From Gammaproteobacteria bacterium (GTDB lineage: Bacteria > Pseudomonadota > Gammaproteobacteria > Xanthomonadales > Marinicellaceae): a DNA stretch of 32,235 nt. The notes under the pieces were generated by a model that was not told where the DNA came from, did no database searches, and saw nothing but the letters and a program-made list of their open reading frames with translations. This document shows, one piece after another, positions 1 to 6,670 of this stretch. Within the stretch, counting starts at the first letter, position 1. Every line of letters starts with the position of its first letter. The DNA lies in the NCBI GenBank assembly GCA_030430025.1, contig JAUIGR010000028.1, positions 1 to 32,235 of the forward strand. Reading direction: 5' to 3'. The translations under genes and the position numbers were made by a program.

Positions 1-214
<214 letters not shown>

Positions 215-364
215 TATAACACCCAAGAGGTTTTAAGTTATATGCAAGTTCAATGGAACTCTGATAATAATAGACCCATTAACCAATCAATCGATTGAAT
301 CCCGAAAGGGAGATTCATATTCCAAACATCAGTCTTAAGGAATTTATTTCTTAAGCGACCAGTT
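215..364 (+). other. 23S-5S internal transcribed spacer with processing hairpins
   Basis: This spacer carries no tRNA. It contains a perfect 12-bp palindrome TCAATCGATTGA (287-298), a short stem capped by a GAAA tetraloop (GAATCCC at 297-303 facing GGGAGATTC at 308-316), and a pair of CTTAAG arms (335-340 and 351-356) just before 5S. Such structures are expected at rRNA processing sites. That role is inferred from position only. Confidence 0.6.
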
Positions 365-481
365 TTCTGGTGAACATAGAGCTATAGAACCACCTGACCC
401 CATTTCGAACTCAGCAGTGAAATGTAGCATCGCCGATGGTAGTGTGGGAGTTCCCATGTGAGAGTAGGACATCGCCAGGAT
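365..481 (+). rRNA. rrf: 5S ribosomal RNA
   Basis: The block contains the conserved 5S core CCACCTGACCCCATTTCGAA, then CTCAGCAGTGAAA, CGCCGATGGTAGTGTGGG and GAGAGTAGG. The 5' bases CTGGTG (367-372) pair with CGCCAG (473-478) to close helix I, giving a length of about 117 nt, usual for 5S. The ends are set by this helix and may be off by 1-3 bases. Confidence 0.95.
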
Positions 482-493
482 CTTACAAAAGAG

Positions 494-526
494 AAAGCCT
501 CAACAGTTTGTTGGGGCTTTTTTATT
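494..526 (+). terminator. Rho-independent terminator of the rRNA operon
   Basis: AAAGCCTCAACA (494-505) faces TGTTGGGGCTTT with a short loop and is followed directly by a run of T residues. It lies about 13 nt after the 5S gene and is the expected end of the rRNA transcript. Confidence 0.9.
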
Positions 527-532
527 TATAAG

Positions 533-560
533 GTGGATTCCATTTGCAAGTGGAATCCAC
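533..560 (+). repeat. Perfect 10-bp inverted repeat behind the rRNA terminator
   Basis: GTGGATTCCA (533-542) and TGGAATCCAC (551-560) form a perfect 10-bp stem with an 8-nt loop, followed by TGTTTTCATTT. It could be a back-up terminator for the rRNA operon, but the T run is weak, so only the structure is certain. Confidence 0.6.
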
Positions 561-648
561 TGTTTTCATTTAAGAATTACTGAATGGTAGTTTATAACGT
601 AACAAAAAAACACCGCTTCCAGAATGATATTCTGGCAATAAAGATATG

Positions 649-753
649 TAATTAGTCGAACCTGAAAAATGCATAACTTCTTGTTAACTATCAAGAGTGA
701 CTTCAGTTTTTCATATTTTTTCGACCAGGAAACAGGTGTCACGATGCATTTTT
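649..753 (+). repeat. Dispersed repeat, copy A (pairs with copy at 32132)
   Basis: This segment aligns without gaps to 32132-32235. The first 28 bases are identical, 649-685 match at 35 of 37, and a second block CATATTTTTTCGACCAG (712-728) is identical at 17 of 17. The 26-base core between them (686-711) is largely diverged. In copy A the element has a perfect inverted pair, AAAAATGCAT at 665-674 and ATGCATTTTT at 744-753. That resembles the end of an insertion sequence or a small non-autonomous element. The outer boundary beyond 753 cannot be set, because copy B runs off the window. Confidence 0.7.
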
Positions 754-845
754 ATTCGCCGCTTCCATGCGGCTCTCAGGCTAACGTGAAAAAGCTTTCC
801 AGAAACTTTTTTATGGTCGATGGTGTGGCACAGGGACGTGCTCAC

Positions 846-865
846 CTTGAGCCATCAGGCTCAAG
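846..865 (+). repeat. Perfect 8-bp hairpin
   Basis: CTTGAGCC (846-853) and GGCTCAAG (858-865) are perfectly complementary around the 4-nt loop ATCA. No T run follows. The function is unknown; it may be part of the decayed mobile element starting at 649. Confidence 0.6.
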
Positions 866-868
866 TAA

Positions 869-921
869 GGTCAAAAAACATCAGCAAAATCACACTTTTG
901 CGCTTAAGTGTTTTTTTGACC
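869..921 (+). repeat. Nested inverted repeat
   Basis: The outer arms GGTCAAAAAACA (869-880) and TGTTTTTTTGACC (909-921) differ only by one A/T in the homopolymer. An inner pair, CACTT (893-897) and AAGTG (906-910), competes with them. This could be the remnant of a mobile-element end or an extruding structure. No gene is linked to it. Confidence 0.55.
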
Positions 922-1222
922 GATGCTGGAAAAGGCCAGGATGGACTTTTTCAGGACTGACTAATCAACTTAATATTCAATTACATAATAAATACTCCTG
1001 ATTGATTATGCAGGAGGTTGATTGATAGCTGGATTACCTATTGCGACTGAACCAGTTGGTACAAAACTTCTCAATCATTTCACAGTAAAATTTGATTACA
1101 CCATTTTGCAGATGGTATTTTGCTTAAGAACAGAAATTATTCATAGCTATCCTGCTCTTTCTTTGGTTGATTTTATAAGAAAATTCTCATTAGTGTAGTC
1201 CCTTAATCTGGGAGAGGGGCTC

Positions 1223-1250
1223 TGCTGCAGTAAAAGATATTACTGCAGCA
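1223..1250 (+). repeat. Perfect 11-bp inverted repeat next to the IS insertion site
   Basis: TGCTGCAGTAA (1223-1233) and TTACTGCAGCA (1240-1250) are perfectly complementary around the 6-nt loop AAGATA, 23 bp before the target-site duplication of the IS256-type element. A T-containing but not uniform tail follows. It may be a terminator of a lost gene or a structural attractor for insertion; neither can be decided here. Confidence 0.65.
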
Positions 1251-1273
1251 ATTCATTATTTAATCAACATGCA

Positions 1274-1281
1274 CTTCCATA
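1274..1281. repeat. Target-site duplication, left copy
   Basis: CTTCCATA at 1274-1281 is repeated exactly at 2628-2635, on the outer edges of the two terminal inverted repeats. Eight-base duplications are typical of IS256-family insertion. Confidence 0.9.
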
Positions 1282-2627
1282 GATAGTGTCAAAAATCTTT
1301 CGCACTTTTTTTTCACGGTGGTCTCAAGCAGTTATCTGATTGTCGATTTCAAACTGTTTTAATTTCTCCATTGACAGGTACTTTCTGGTCCCCCATTTAG
1401 TACCTGCAATGTGCCTCAATCTGGCAGCAGTGAGCATCAATGCTGAATGCCCATCAGGAAACGCGCCCACCACGCGAGTACGTCGCCTGATTTCTCTCAT
1501 GATCCTTTCCAGTGGGTTATTGGTCCTAATCCTGACCCAATGACTGGGTGGGAACTGGTAATAAGTCAATGTTTCACTAATCTTCTGCTCAACCAATTGG
1601 GCTGTGGCTTTCAGCTTCATTCCTTTCAATTGTTCGATGACATTGGACGACTTCTCTTGAGCAGCCGTTGCTGATTCCTGGGCATATATGGCTTTCAGCA
1701 TCCTGGCGACTTCTTTGACTTTCGTCGAAGGCACTTTGCCCGCCACATTGCGATGAAAATGAACCATACACCTTTGCCAGGCAGCTTCAGGATAATATTC
1801 TGCTGCTGATTCATACAACCCCATACAAGCATCTGAAATGATCAATTTAACACCCGTTAAACCCCTCTGTTTAAGGTGAGACAAAAATCCACCCCAACCA
1901 CTTTTATCTTCCTTGTGACCCTCACAAACACCCAGGATTTGCCGATAACCCGACTCATGCACACCAATGGCCACCAATACCGACACATTCTTAATCTCAC
2001 CCGCCCAAGAACGCTTGAGAACGATACCATCAAGGTAAACATACGGGAAGTCGCCTTCAATTGGTTTATTGCGCCACTGATCAAGCTTTTTGTATATCTT
2101 CTTGTTAAGATTGCTCACTGTTCCTGATGAAACACGAGTACCCCACAAAGCCTCGGTGATATCCTCAACGCGCCTGACTGAAACACCTGCCAGATACATA
2201 TCAATCAATGATTCCTCAATCGAGCTTTCACGACGACGATAACGCTCAATGATCGCTGTTTCAAAGGTTTGTGTGCGTAACTTGGGCATCTTGATGTTGA
2301 CCTCACCTGCTCGTGTGTGGAGCTTACGCTCATAATGGCCTGCTCGCGTATCTACACGTTCAGCGCTCCTTTCATAGCGCTGAGCGCCGCAAAGACTATC
2401 AGCCTCTGCATCAAGCATCGAATTGAGGGTTTCTTCAACCGTTCCCCGTATCAATTCACCCAAATGGTCTTGGATACGACCTTCATCAATACTTACTACT
2501 TGGTTCAATTTTTTGATATCATCTTTCATCGTGTGGTTCTCCTATAGGTTGCGATTAATTTGCACAATCAATCTTACAACCTGAGAACCACCGCTTCTCA
2601 AATCTGCGAAAAATATTTTACGTTATC
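1282..2627 (-). mobile_element. Complete IS256-family insertion sequence (1346 bp)
   Basis: The element is bounded by imperfect 41-bp terminal inverted repeats, at 1282-1322 and 2587-2627. Both begin GATA at the outer end, share TTTCGCA in the middle, and end CGGTGGT on the inner side. Between them lies one intact transposase gene on the minus strand. An 8-bp duplication CTTCCATA flanks it on both sides. The intact ORF, matching ends and perfect duplication indicate a complete and fairly recent insertion. The pre-insertion site can be rebuilt by joining 1281 to 2636. Confidence 0.93.
1324..2529 (-). CDS. IS256-family (Mutator-type) transposase
   Basis: This is a 401-residue DDE transposase that cuts and joins the ends of the surrounding insertion sequence. 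The catalytic triad is visible: D167 in YLDG, D233 in IISDA and E341 in NNPLERIMREIRRR, the last being a hallmark of the family. The CMVHFHRN segment (254-261) between the second D and the E is also characteristic. The N-terminal part, with RTGHYER-like spacing (RAGHYERKL, 62-70) and MPKLR, matches the usual DNA-binding region. The length is normal for the family, and I see no frameshift or stop. The gene fills the element and ends 2 bp inside the left inverted repeat. The start codon lies 57 bp inside the right inverted repeat, with AGGAGAA upstream as a ribosome-binding site. Confidence 0.96.
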   Translation of the reverse strand: MKDDIKKLNQVVSIDEGRIQDHLGELIRGTVEETLNSMLDAEADSLCGAQRYERSAERVDTRAGHYERKLHTRAGEVNIKMPKLRTQTFETAIIERYRRRESSIEESLIDMYLAGVSVRRVEDITEALWGTRVSSGTVSNLNKKIYKKLDQWRNKPIEGDFPYVYLDGIVLKRSWAGEIKNVSVLVAIGVHESGYRQILGVCEGHKEDKSGWGGFLSHLKQRGLTGVKLIISDACMGLYESAAEYYPEAAWQRCMVHFHRNVAGKVPSTKVKEVARMLKAIYAQESATAAQEKSSNVIEQLKGMKLKATAQLVEQKISETLTYYQFPPSHWVRIRTNNPLERIMREIRRRTRVVGAFPDGHSALMLTAARLRHIAGTKWGTRKYLSMEKLKQFEIDNQITA

Positions 2628-2635
2628 CTTCCATA
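2628..2635. repeat. Target-site duplication, right copy
   Basis: CTTCCATA at 2628-2635 is the exact partner of 1274-1281 and abuts the outer end of the right inverted repeat. Confidence 0.9.
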
Positions 2636-3091
2636 ATATGACCCATCAGGCCTTTAAATACAGCTTCCCAAGTACACATTACACCAAGCTACCTTATTCG
2701 AATGTGGATCTGGATTTTCGCAAGGAGCTCTATCCCAAAGTTCTCAGGACCATTCATTGAAGGGTGATTTTCATAAAACGCATACTTTCCTCCTGTAGTT
2801 AATGTATGCGAGTCAACCATCAAAAAAAATATAGAGAAAAAGGTCATGATTTTGAGAAAAAGTTGAAAAAAATTATTGAAAAGTATCAAGTACATGCTTC
2901 ACATCGGATTTCTCTGTTTGTATTTTATCTATAAGAGATACTGTTTTACCGTTCAATAGTTTTGTTAAATGTTGACAACGGCCAATGAAGCTACGAAAGA
3001 ACCCTAAAGGTTTCTTCGCTTCATTAGCCTTGTAGCAGCTTCTGCTAAGTACAAGCCATTGCCTTTTTGTTATTTTGGGTCAAAAAGTTGT
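2636..3091. other. Gene-poor stretch between two transposon relics
   Basis: I see no gene I can support. A 68-codon minus-strand frame (2689-2895) starts with a hydrophobic, Phe-rich N-terminus, but it resembles no family and has no ribosome-binding site. On the same strand, AGGAGGAAAGT precedes a nine-codon frame only. Two hairpins lie at 2984-3055. The stretch is probably decayed mobile DNA together with the IS110 remnant beside it. Confidence 0.45.
2984..3055. repeat. Two consecutive hairpins beside an IS110-type remnant
   Basis: The first hairpin pairs AATGAAGC (2984-2991) with GCTTCATT (3018-3025), with a mostly paired inner stem GAAAGAACC/GGTTTCTTC. The second pairs CTTGTA (3029-3034) and GCAG (35-38 of the same block) with CTGC (3042-3045) and TACAAG (3050-3055). 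They lie directly downstream, on the minus strand, of the truncated transposase and may belong to the old element's non-coding end. That link is inferred. Confidence 0.5.
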
Positions 3092-3277
3092 TTAGGCTTT
3101 AGCACACCATAAGTCAATACCAATAAGTTTCCTCATCACCGCACAAACGGCCAATTTTTTTGCTTTTTCCTTTGATAACGGTTTTTGATAGAAATCCTTG
3201 AGTACGGGATTATAGCGAATGGCAACCAAAGCAGGTATGTACAATATGATTTTGTGAGTGTTGACAATATGCTGAAA
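3092..3277 (-). pseudogene. IS110-family transposase, C-terminal remnant
   Basis: Read on the minus strand, this frame gives HKIILYIPALVAIRYNP, then VLKDFYQKPLSKEKAKKLA and VCAVMRKLIGID, ending in a TAA at 3092-3094. This is the conserved C-terminal block of IS110/IS116/IS902-type transposases, where PALVAIRYNPV.K.FYQRL...K..K.A..ACMRKLL is usual. Upstream the frame hits a TGA (3278-3280), and the rest of the roughly 330-residue protein, including the RuvC-like catalytic part, is absent. No start codon remains. It is a dead fragment of an older insertion. Confidence 0.8.
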
Positions 3278-3357
3278 TCAAAATAAGTACACATGAAAGC
3301 AGGTTGAAGTTCAAAGTTTTTTACTTTGTTTAATAACACCTGTTTTTAGCAGAATTT

Positions 3358-4242
3358 TTAGTTTAAGGAAAAGTGATCGACAAGGTGATTAAGCAACTTC
3401 CTGACTTTTAATGGCATATATTTACTTTCTGAAAAAACAGCATGACAAGGTACTTTTGGTTTATCAATTATGTTGGGTAACAAAGAGACCAGTTGCCCAG
3501 CATCTATGGCTTGTTGGCAAATGAAGTCAGGTAGCATGACTAATCCTTGTCCTTCTATGGCCCATTGTAAATTAATTTCACCGCTGTTGCTAACAAGTGT
3601 TTGGTTCATGTTGATTGTGATTTCTTTAGCGCCATCTTGTAATTTCCATGATTCTGGTGCTATGGCATATCTAATCATTCGGCAGTTAATTAAATCATCA
3701 ATTTGGTTGATGTGACCATTTAATTTTAGGTATTCAGGGCTGGCGCAAATGTGAATTTTAAAGTTAGTTAAAAATCTGACTTTGAGTCCTGAGTCTTTTA
3801 AATGTCCGATCCGTAATGCTATATCAAACCCTTCTTCTACCAAATTAACCATTCGGTCATTTAGATCAAGGTCAAATTTAATTTCAGGATGCTTTTTTTG
3901 GAAAGGTAAGAGTAGTTCGGATAAGTGACGTATCCCATAACTAAGAGGAGCTGCCATACGAATGATCCCAGATAGTTGTAGTTGTTCATCTTTAAGTAGT
4001 GATTCGGTATTATGAATATCTGCGACAATTCGTAAGCTATGTTGATAATAAAGCTGACCGGCATCTGTTAATTTCTGGTTGCGTGTGGTTCGTTTTAACA
4101 AGATAACACCAAGTCGAGTTTCTAGTAGTTGCAGTCGACGACTGATGACAGATTTAGCCATGTGCATTTGATTGGCTGCAGCTGTGATACTTCCTGCCTC
4201 TACTACACGAATGAAGGTTTGCATGTCTTCTAAAGTATTCAT
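3358..4242 (-). CDS. LysR-family transcriptional regulator
   Basis: This 294-residue protein has the full LysR layout. An N-terminal winged helix-turn-helix spans residues about 1-60 (EDMQTFIRVVEAGSITAAA, then KSVISRRLQLLETRLGVILLKRTTR), and a periplasmic-binding-protein-like effector domain spans about 88-290. It resembles the large group of single-target regulators that sit divergent from oxidoreductase genes. Its start codon abuts a perfect palindrome (4243-4261), and it is divergent from the azoreductase-like gene starting at 4339. It most likely represses or activates that flavoprotein-pirin operon and also its own gene. The inducer cannot be read from sequence; quinones or electrophiles would be usual for such a pair but are inference. 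Confidence 0.93.
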   Translation of the reverse strand: MNTLEDMQTFIRVVEAGSITAAANQMHMAKSVISRRLQLLETRLGVILLKRTTRNQKLTDAGQLYYQHSLRIVADIHNTESLLKDEQLQLSGIIRMAAPLSYGIRHLSELLLPFQKKHPEIKFDLDLNDRMVNLVEEGFDIALRIGHLKDSGLKVRFLTNFKIHICASPEYLKLNGHINQIDDLINCRMIRYAIAPESWKLQDGAKEITINMNQTLVSNSGEINLQWAIEGQGLVMLPDFICQQAIDAGQLVSLLPNIIDKPKVPCHAVFSESKYMPLKVRKLLNHLVDHFSLN

Positions 4243-4261
4243 TGTTCTATATTATAGAACA
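4243..4261. promoter_or_regulatory. Perfect palindrome, likely LysR operator
   Basis: TGTTCTATATTATAGAACA has two perfect 9-bp arms around a single central T. It lies immediately upstream of the LysR start codon and 43 bp before the -10 box of the divergent operon. A symmetric site at the start of its own gene fits autoregulation. It is not a classical T-N11-A LysR box with a long spacer, so binding by this regulator is inferred from position. Confidence 0.6.
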
Positions 4262-4304
4262 TTAATTTCTTTGACATGGTATTTATCGTTGTTTTTTGAA
4301 ACTA

Positions 4305-4310
4305 TATAAT
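4305..4310 (+). promoter_or_regulatory. -10 box for the azoreductase-pirin operon
   Basis: A consensus TATAAT lies about 29 bp before the chosen start codon. No good -35 stands 16-18 bp upstream; a perfect TTGACA at 4271-4276 is 28 bp away, too far to pair with it. A weak -35 fits a promoter that needs the activator encoded divergently. The box overlaps the ATG at 4309, which argues against that ATG as the start. Confidence 0.5.
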
Positions 4311-4338
4311 GTGGTTATTCCAAAAAATAAAACACATA

Positions 4339-4893
4339 ATGAAAAAGATTTTGCAGTTAAATTCAAGTAGTCAGCACATCTCAAAAACAAGAAAATTGAG
4401 TGATCTTTGGATTGATCAGCTTTTCGATAAAGGAGATGTAGTGGTTCAGAGAGATCTTACTGGGTTGCCTATAATTAACGGAGATTGGATGGTGGCTAAT
4501 TACACTCCTGATAATGAATTGACAGTTGAACAGCATCGGATACTTGAGTTATCTAATCAACTCATTGAAGAAGTGCAATCCGTTGACATTTTAGTTATCG
4601 GCGCCCCAGTTTATAATTTTGGTATTCCTGTCGCCTTGAAAGCTTGGATAGATTTAATCGCCAGAGCTAAAAAGACGTTTCGATACACTGAAGAAGGGTC
4701 AGAAGGGTTGCTCATGAATAAAAAGGTTTATGTCATTTATGCTTCAGGTGGCACGCCTATGGGTGCTGATTACGAATTTGTTACTCCCTATTTGAGGCAT
4801 ATTTTGAGTTTTTTAGGATTGACTGATATTCAATTTATCGATGGTAATAACAATCAGCTACCTGAATTAAACCAATTGAAGAGCGTATCATGA
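4339..4893 (+). CDS. azoR: FMN-dependent NAD(P)H azoreductase/quinone reductase
   Basis: This 184-residue flavodoxin-like protein resembles AzoR, which uses FMN and NAD(P)H for two-electron reduction of quinones and azo compounds in the cytosol. Visible family features are the start MKKILQLNSS with the phosphate-binding NSSSQHISKTRKLSD loop, IGAPVYNFGIPVALKAWIDL, RAKKTFRYTEEGSEGL, and an IYASGG segment. I chose ATG 4339 because it aligns with AzoR N-termini; an in-frame ATG at 4309 lies inside the -10 box. The protein is about 15 residues shorter at the C-terminus than E. coli AzoR. Its stop overlaps the pirin start by 4 bp, so the two are translationally coupled. Substrate specificity is not known. 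Confidence 0.9.
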   Translation: MKKILQLNSSSQHISKTRKLSDLWIDQLFDKGDVVVQRDLTGLPIINGDWMVANYTPDNELTVEQHRILELSNQLIEEVQSVDILVIGAPVYNFGIPVALKAWIDLIARAKKTFRYTEEGSEGLLMNKKVYVIYASGGTPMGADYEFVTPYLRHILSFLGLTDIQFIDGNNNQLPELNQLKSVS

Positions 4894-5711
4894 AGCAAAA
4901 TAAAATAATCAAAGGGCAACATAGCGTTGATGGTGAAGGAGTTGAATTAAAGCGCTTTATTGGGACTCATGTATTGTTAGACCACAATCCATTTTTATTA
5001 TTTGATGTATTTGGATCACACGAGGAACAACCACATCAGGGATGGTTCCCACCTCACCCACACAGAGGATTTGAAACGCTAACCTATATGTTCTCTGGTA
5101 GTATCACTCACGAAGATAATCAAGGTCATCAAAGTACTGTAGGACCTGGTGGTATTCAATGGATGCAAGCGGGTAGCGGTATTATTCATTCTGAAACCCC
5201 ACATCCTGAAAACGGTAAAATGCATGGGGTGCAGCTATGGATTAACAGTCCTGCAACAGTAAAAATGAATGCCCCTAAATATTTGGCACTGGAATCTTCT
5301 GCAATGCCAACATTACCATTGAGTCATCAAGCCACTATTAAGGTCATTGCAGGGACATTTAATGGTATATCTGGACCATTAGTAAATGAGCATATATCGC
5401 TGCAATACGGACATTTGTCAATGCATGGTGACTTAAAACAACCAGTCAAGATACATAAACACCATAACGGTATTATTTTTTTGATTCGTGGTCTGGTGGA
5501 GGTCAATGATGAGCCAATGGCAGCAGGAGAAATGATGGCTTTTCAGGATTTATCAGAGTTGGTGTTTCTGAATAAAGGCGACAGTGACTTATTGATTGTC
5601 ACTGGCCAACCGATAGATGAGCCGATTGTCCGTCGTGGGCCATTTGTCATGAATACGCAGACTGAGCTTGAACAAGCTTTTCGAGATTATAGAGATGGTA
5701 AGTTCATTTAA
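4890..5711 (+). CDS. Pirin family bicupin protein
   Basis: This 273-residue protein is of the pirin type, a double-stranded beta-helix (cupin) metalloprotein. Bacterial pirins such as YhhW can oxidise flavonols such as quercetin, and others have regulatory roles. The four metal ligands of the N-terminal cupin are present: H56 and H58 in PPHPHRGFETLTY, and H100 and E102 in IIHSETP. The C-terminal cupin (about 150-255) carries the usual degenerate site. The start ATG overlaps the azoreductase stop (ATGA), giving a two-gene operon that is a common pairing and suggests a shared role in handling quinones or aromatic electrophiles. That role is inference. No clear terminator follows; a 7-bp hairpin TAACAGA/TCTGTTA sits at 5766-5788 before the convergent gene. 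Confidence 0.93.
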   Translation: MKQNKIIKGQHSVDGEGVELKRFIGTHVLLDHNPFLLFDVFGSHEEQPHQGWFPPHPHRGFETLTYMFSGSITHEDNQGHQSTVGPGGIQWMQAGSGIIHSETPHPENGKMHGVQLWINSPATVKMNAPKYLALESSAMPTLPLSHQATIKVIAGTFNGISGPLVNEHISLQYGHLSMHGDLKQPVKIHKHHNGIIFLIRGLVEVNDEPMAAGEMMAFQDLSELVFLNKGDSDLLIVTGQPIDEPIVRRGPFVMNTQTELEQAFRDYRDGKFI

Positions 5712-5817
5712 TTGTCGCGGCCATTGATTACTGACTATAGCCCCATGCTCGCATTTTTATGATATTAACAGACTGTAGCAATCTGTTATTCATTACTTAT
5801 GTGTGAGCGGGATCATT

Positions 5818-6612
5818 TTATTTTGAAGGGTTATAGATACCTTTCAGCTGAGTTGCTAACCAAGTAGCATTGTTGATATTAGCAGCTATGATCTGTTGTT
5901 TTTTTGTGAGTTGATCTCCAGCTGTAAAGTCAATACATTGTCCGCCAGACTCTTTTACTAATAGTTGCACAGCATCCAAGTGGAAGGGGCTGATGTCACT
6001 TTGCCAGTAGCCATCAATTTGACCTGCAGCGACCATTGCAACATCCAATAAAGTGCACCCCATATTTTTGATATCGATGACTTGTTTACAGATGTTTTTG
6101 TAGGCTAATAGGTGAGGTGCTAGTCCTTTACTTTGCCTGGGTTTGTTTGTGGCCACAATCATTTGTTTTTCCGTGCTGCTTTTTTCTAATCGGACACGTC
6201 TTTGGTTGTGAAAACAGCCAGCGCCGTTGGAGGCAGAATATAAGTCATCTGACAAAGGATTATAGATCATAGTTAGTTTAACTTGATCATGTTCGATTAG
6301 TGTGACTGCTACAGCACAGTGGGGAATATCATACAGTAAGTTAGTCGCTCCATCCATAGGAATGATCTGCCACTTACGTTCAGCATTTTGTTTTTCTGTT
6401 AAAGATTGTTCTATGGTTTCTATGGCATCCAGTGGATAGGCTTTGTTTAGTGTGTAGAATAGGGCATTAAGGCTGGCATCAGTGGCTTTTTTTACATAGC
6501 CATTAGCGATCTTTTTGTTAACGGATAATAGCTCGTTACGTGTTCTTAATTGTTGTATGGCATCAGCTGCTTGGTGGACAGCTTTTTGGGCAATGTTGAG
6601 TTCTGCGGACAT
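5818..6612 (-). CDS. suhB: SuhB-like inositol monophosphatase family protein, probably catalytically dead
   Basis: This 264-residue protein follows the inositol monophosphatase fold from end to end. In E. coli, SuhB is both a phosphatase and a factor in the rRNA antitermination complex with NusA/B/E/G. Several metal ligands are lost here. The motif usually DPLDGTTN reads IPMDGATN (84-91), so the first Asp is I84 while D87 remains. The WD pair of the C-terminal motif is F210-H211. The usual TEES is TIEQS (66-70). The upstream VTNVD Asp has no clear counterpart (VKKATD, 40-45). Length and core folding blocks (IYNPLSDDLYSAS, GAGCFHNQ, AAGQIDGYW, VKESGG) are intact, so this is not a decaying pseudogene. 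It is divergent from trmJ, as suhB is in E. coli, which supports the suhB assignment and a non-catalytic role. Confidence 0.82.
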   Translation of the reverse strand: MSAELNIAQKAVHQAADAIQQLRTRNELLSVNKKIANGYVKKATDASLNALFYTLNKAYPLDAIETIEQSLTEKQNAERKWQIIPMDGATNLLYDIPHCAVAVTLIEHDQVKLTMIYNPLSDDLYSASNGAGCFHNQRRVRLEKSSTEKQMIVATNKPRQSKGLAPHLLAYKNICKQVIDIKNMGCTLLDVAMVAAGQIDGYWQSDISPFHLDAVQLLVKESGGQCIDFTAGDQLTKKQQIIAANINNATWLATQLKGIYNPSK

Positions 6613-6616
6613 GATG

Positions 6617-6645
6617 TTGATGTTAATTTGTGAACCGCGTATGAT
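6617..6645 (+). promoter_or_regulatory. Sigma-70-type promoter of trmJ
   Basis: TTGATG (6617-6622) and TATGAT (6640-6645) are separated by 17 bp. Transcription would begin near 6652, leaving a leader of only about 10-20 nt before the possible starts at 6662 and 6671. This also rules out any start further upstream. Confidence 0.65.
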
Positions 6646-6670
6646 AGCAAATTTTAATCATATGATATAC

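Larger units (their letters stand above)
561..1273. other. Gene-poor accessory stretch between rRNA operon and IS element
   Basis: I see no convincing gene here. A 110-codon reading frame at 669-1001 (+) begins inside the dispersed repeat. It has no ribosome-binding site and no recognisable family, and it runs across the hairpins at 846-865 and 869-921, so I do not call it a CDS. What the stretch does hold is a small inverted repeat (CCAGAAT at 619-625 facing ATTCTGG at 629-635), the dispersed repeat at 649-753, and three hairpins listed separately. It looks like old mobile DNA downstream of the rRNA operon. Confidence 0.5.

Noticed and set aside
669-1001. 110-codon open frame downstream of the rRNA operon
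   Set aside because: It starts inside the dispersed repeat, has no ribosome-binding site or recognisable family, and runs through two hairpins. The matching frame in copy B keeps only scattered residues, so coding is possible but not supported.
2689-2895. 68-codon minus-strand frame with a hydrophobic N-terminus, possible small secreted protein
   Set aside because: No ribosome-binding site, odd composition (Phe/Ile-rich from AT-rich DNA), no family recognised, and set in decayed mobile DNA.
2883-3070. Minus-strand open stretch without a start codon downstream of the IS110 remnant
   Set aside because: No ATG/GTG with a ribosome-binding site and no match to a family I know; it lies over two hairpins and is more likely non-coding.
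4271-4276. Perfect TTGACA as -35 of the azoreductase promoter
   Set aside because: It is 28 bp from the TATAAT box, and no usable -10 lies 16-18 bp after it.
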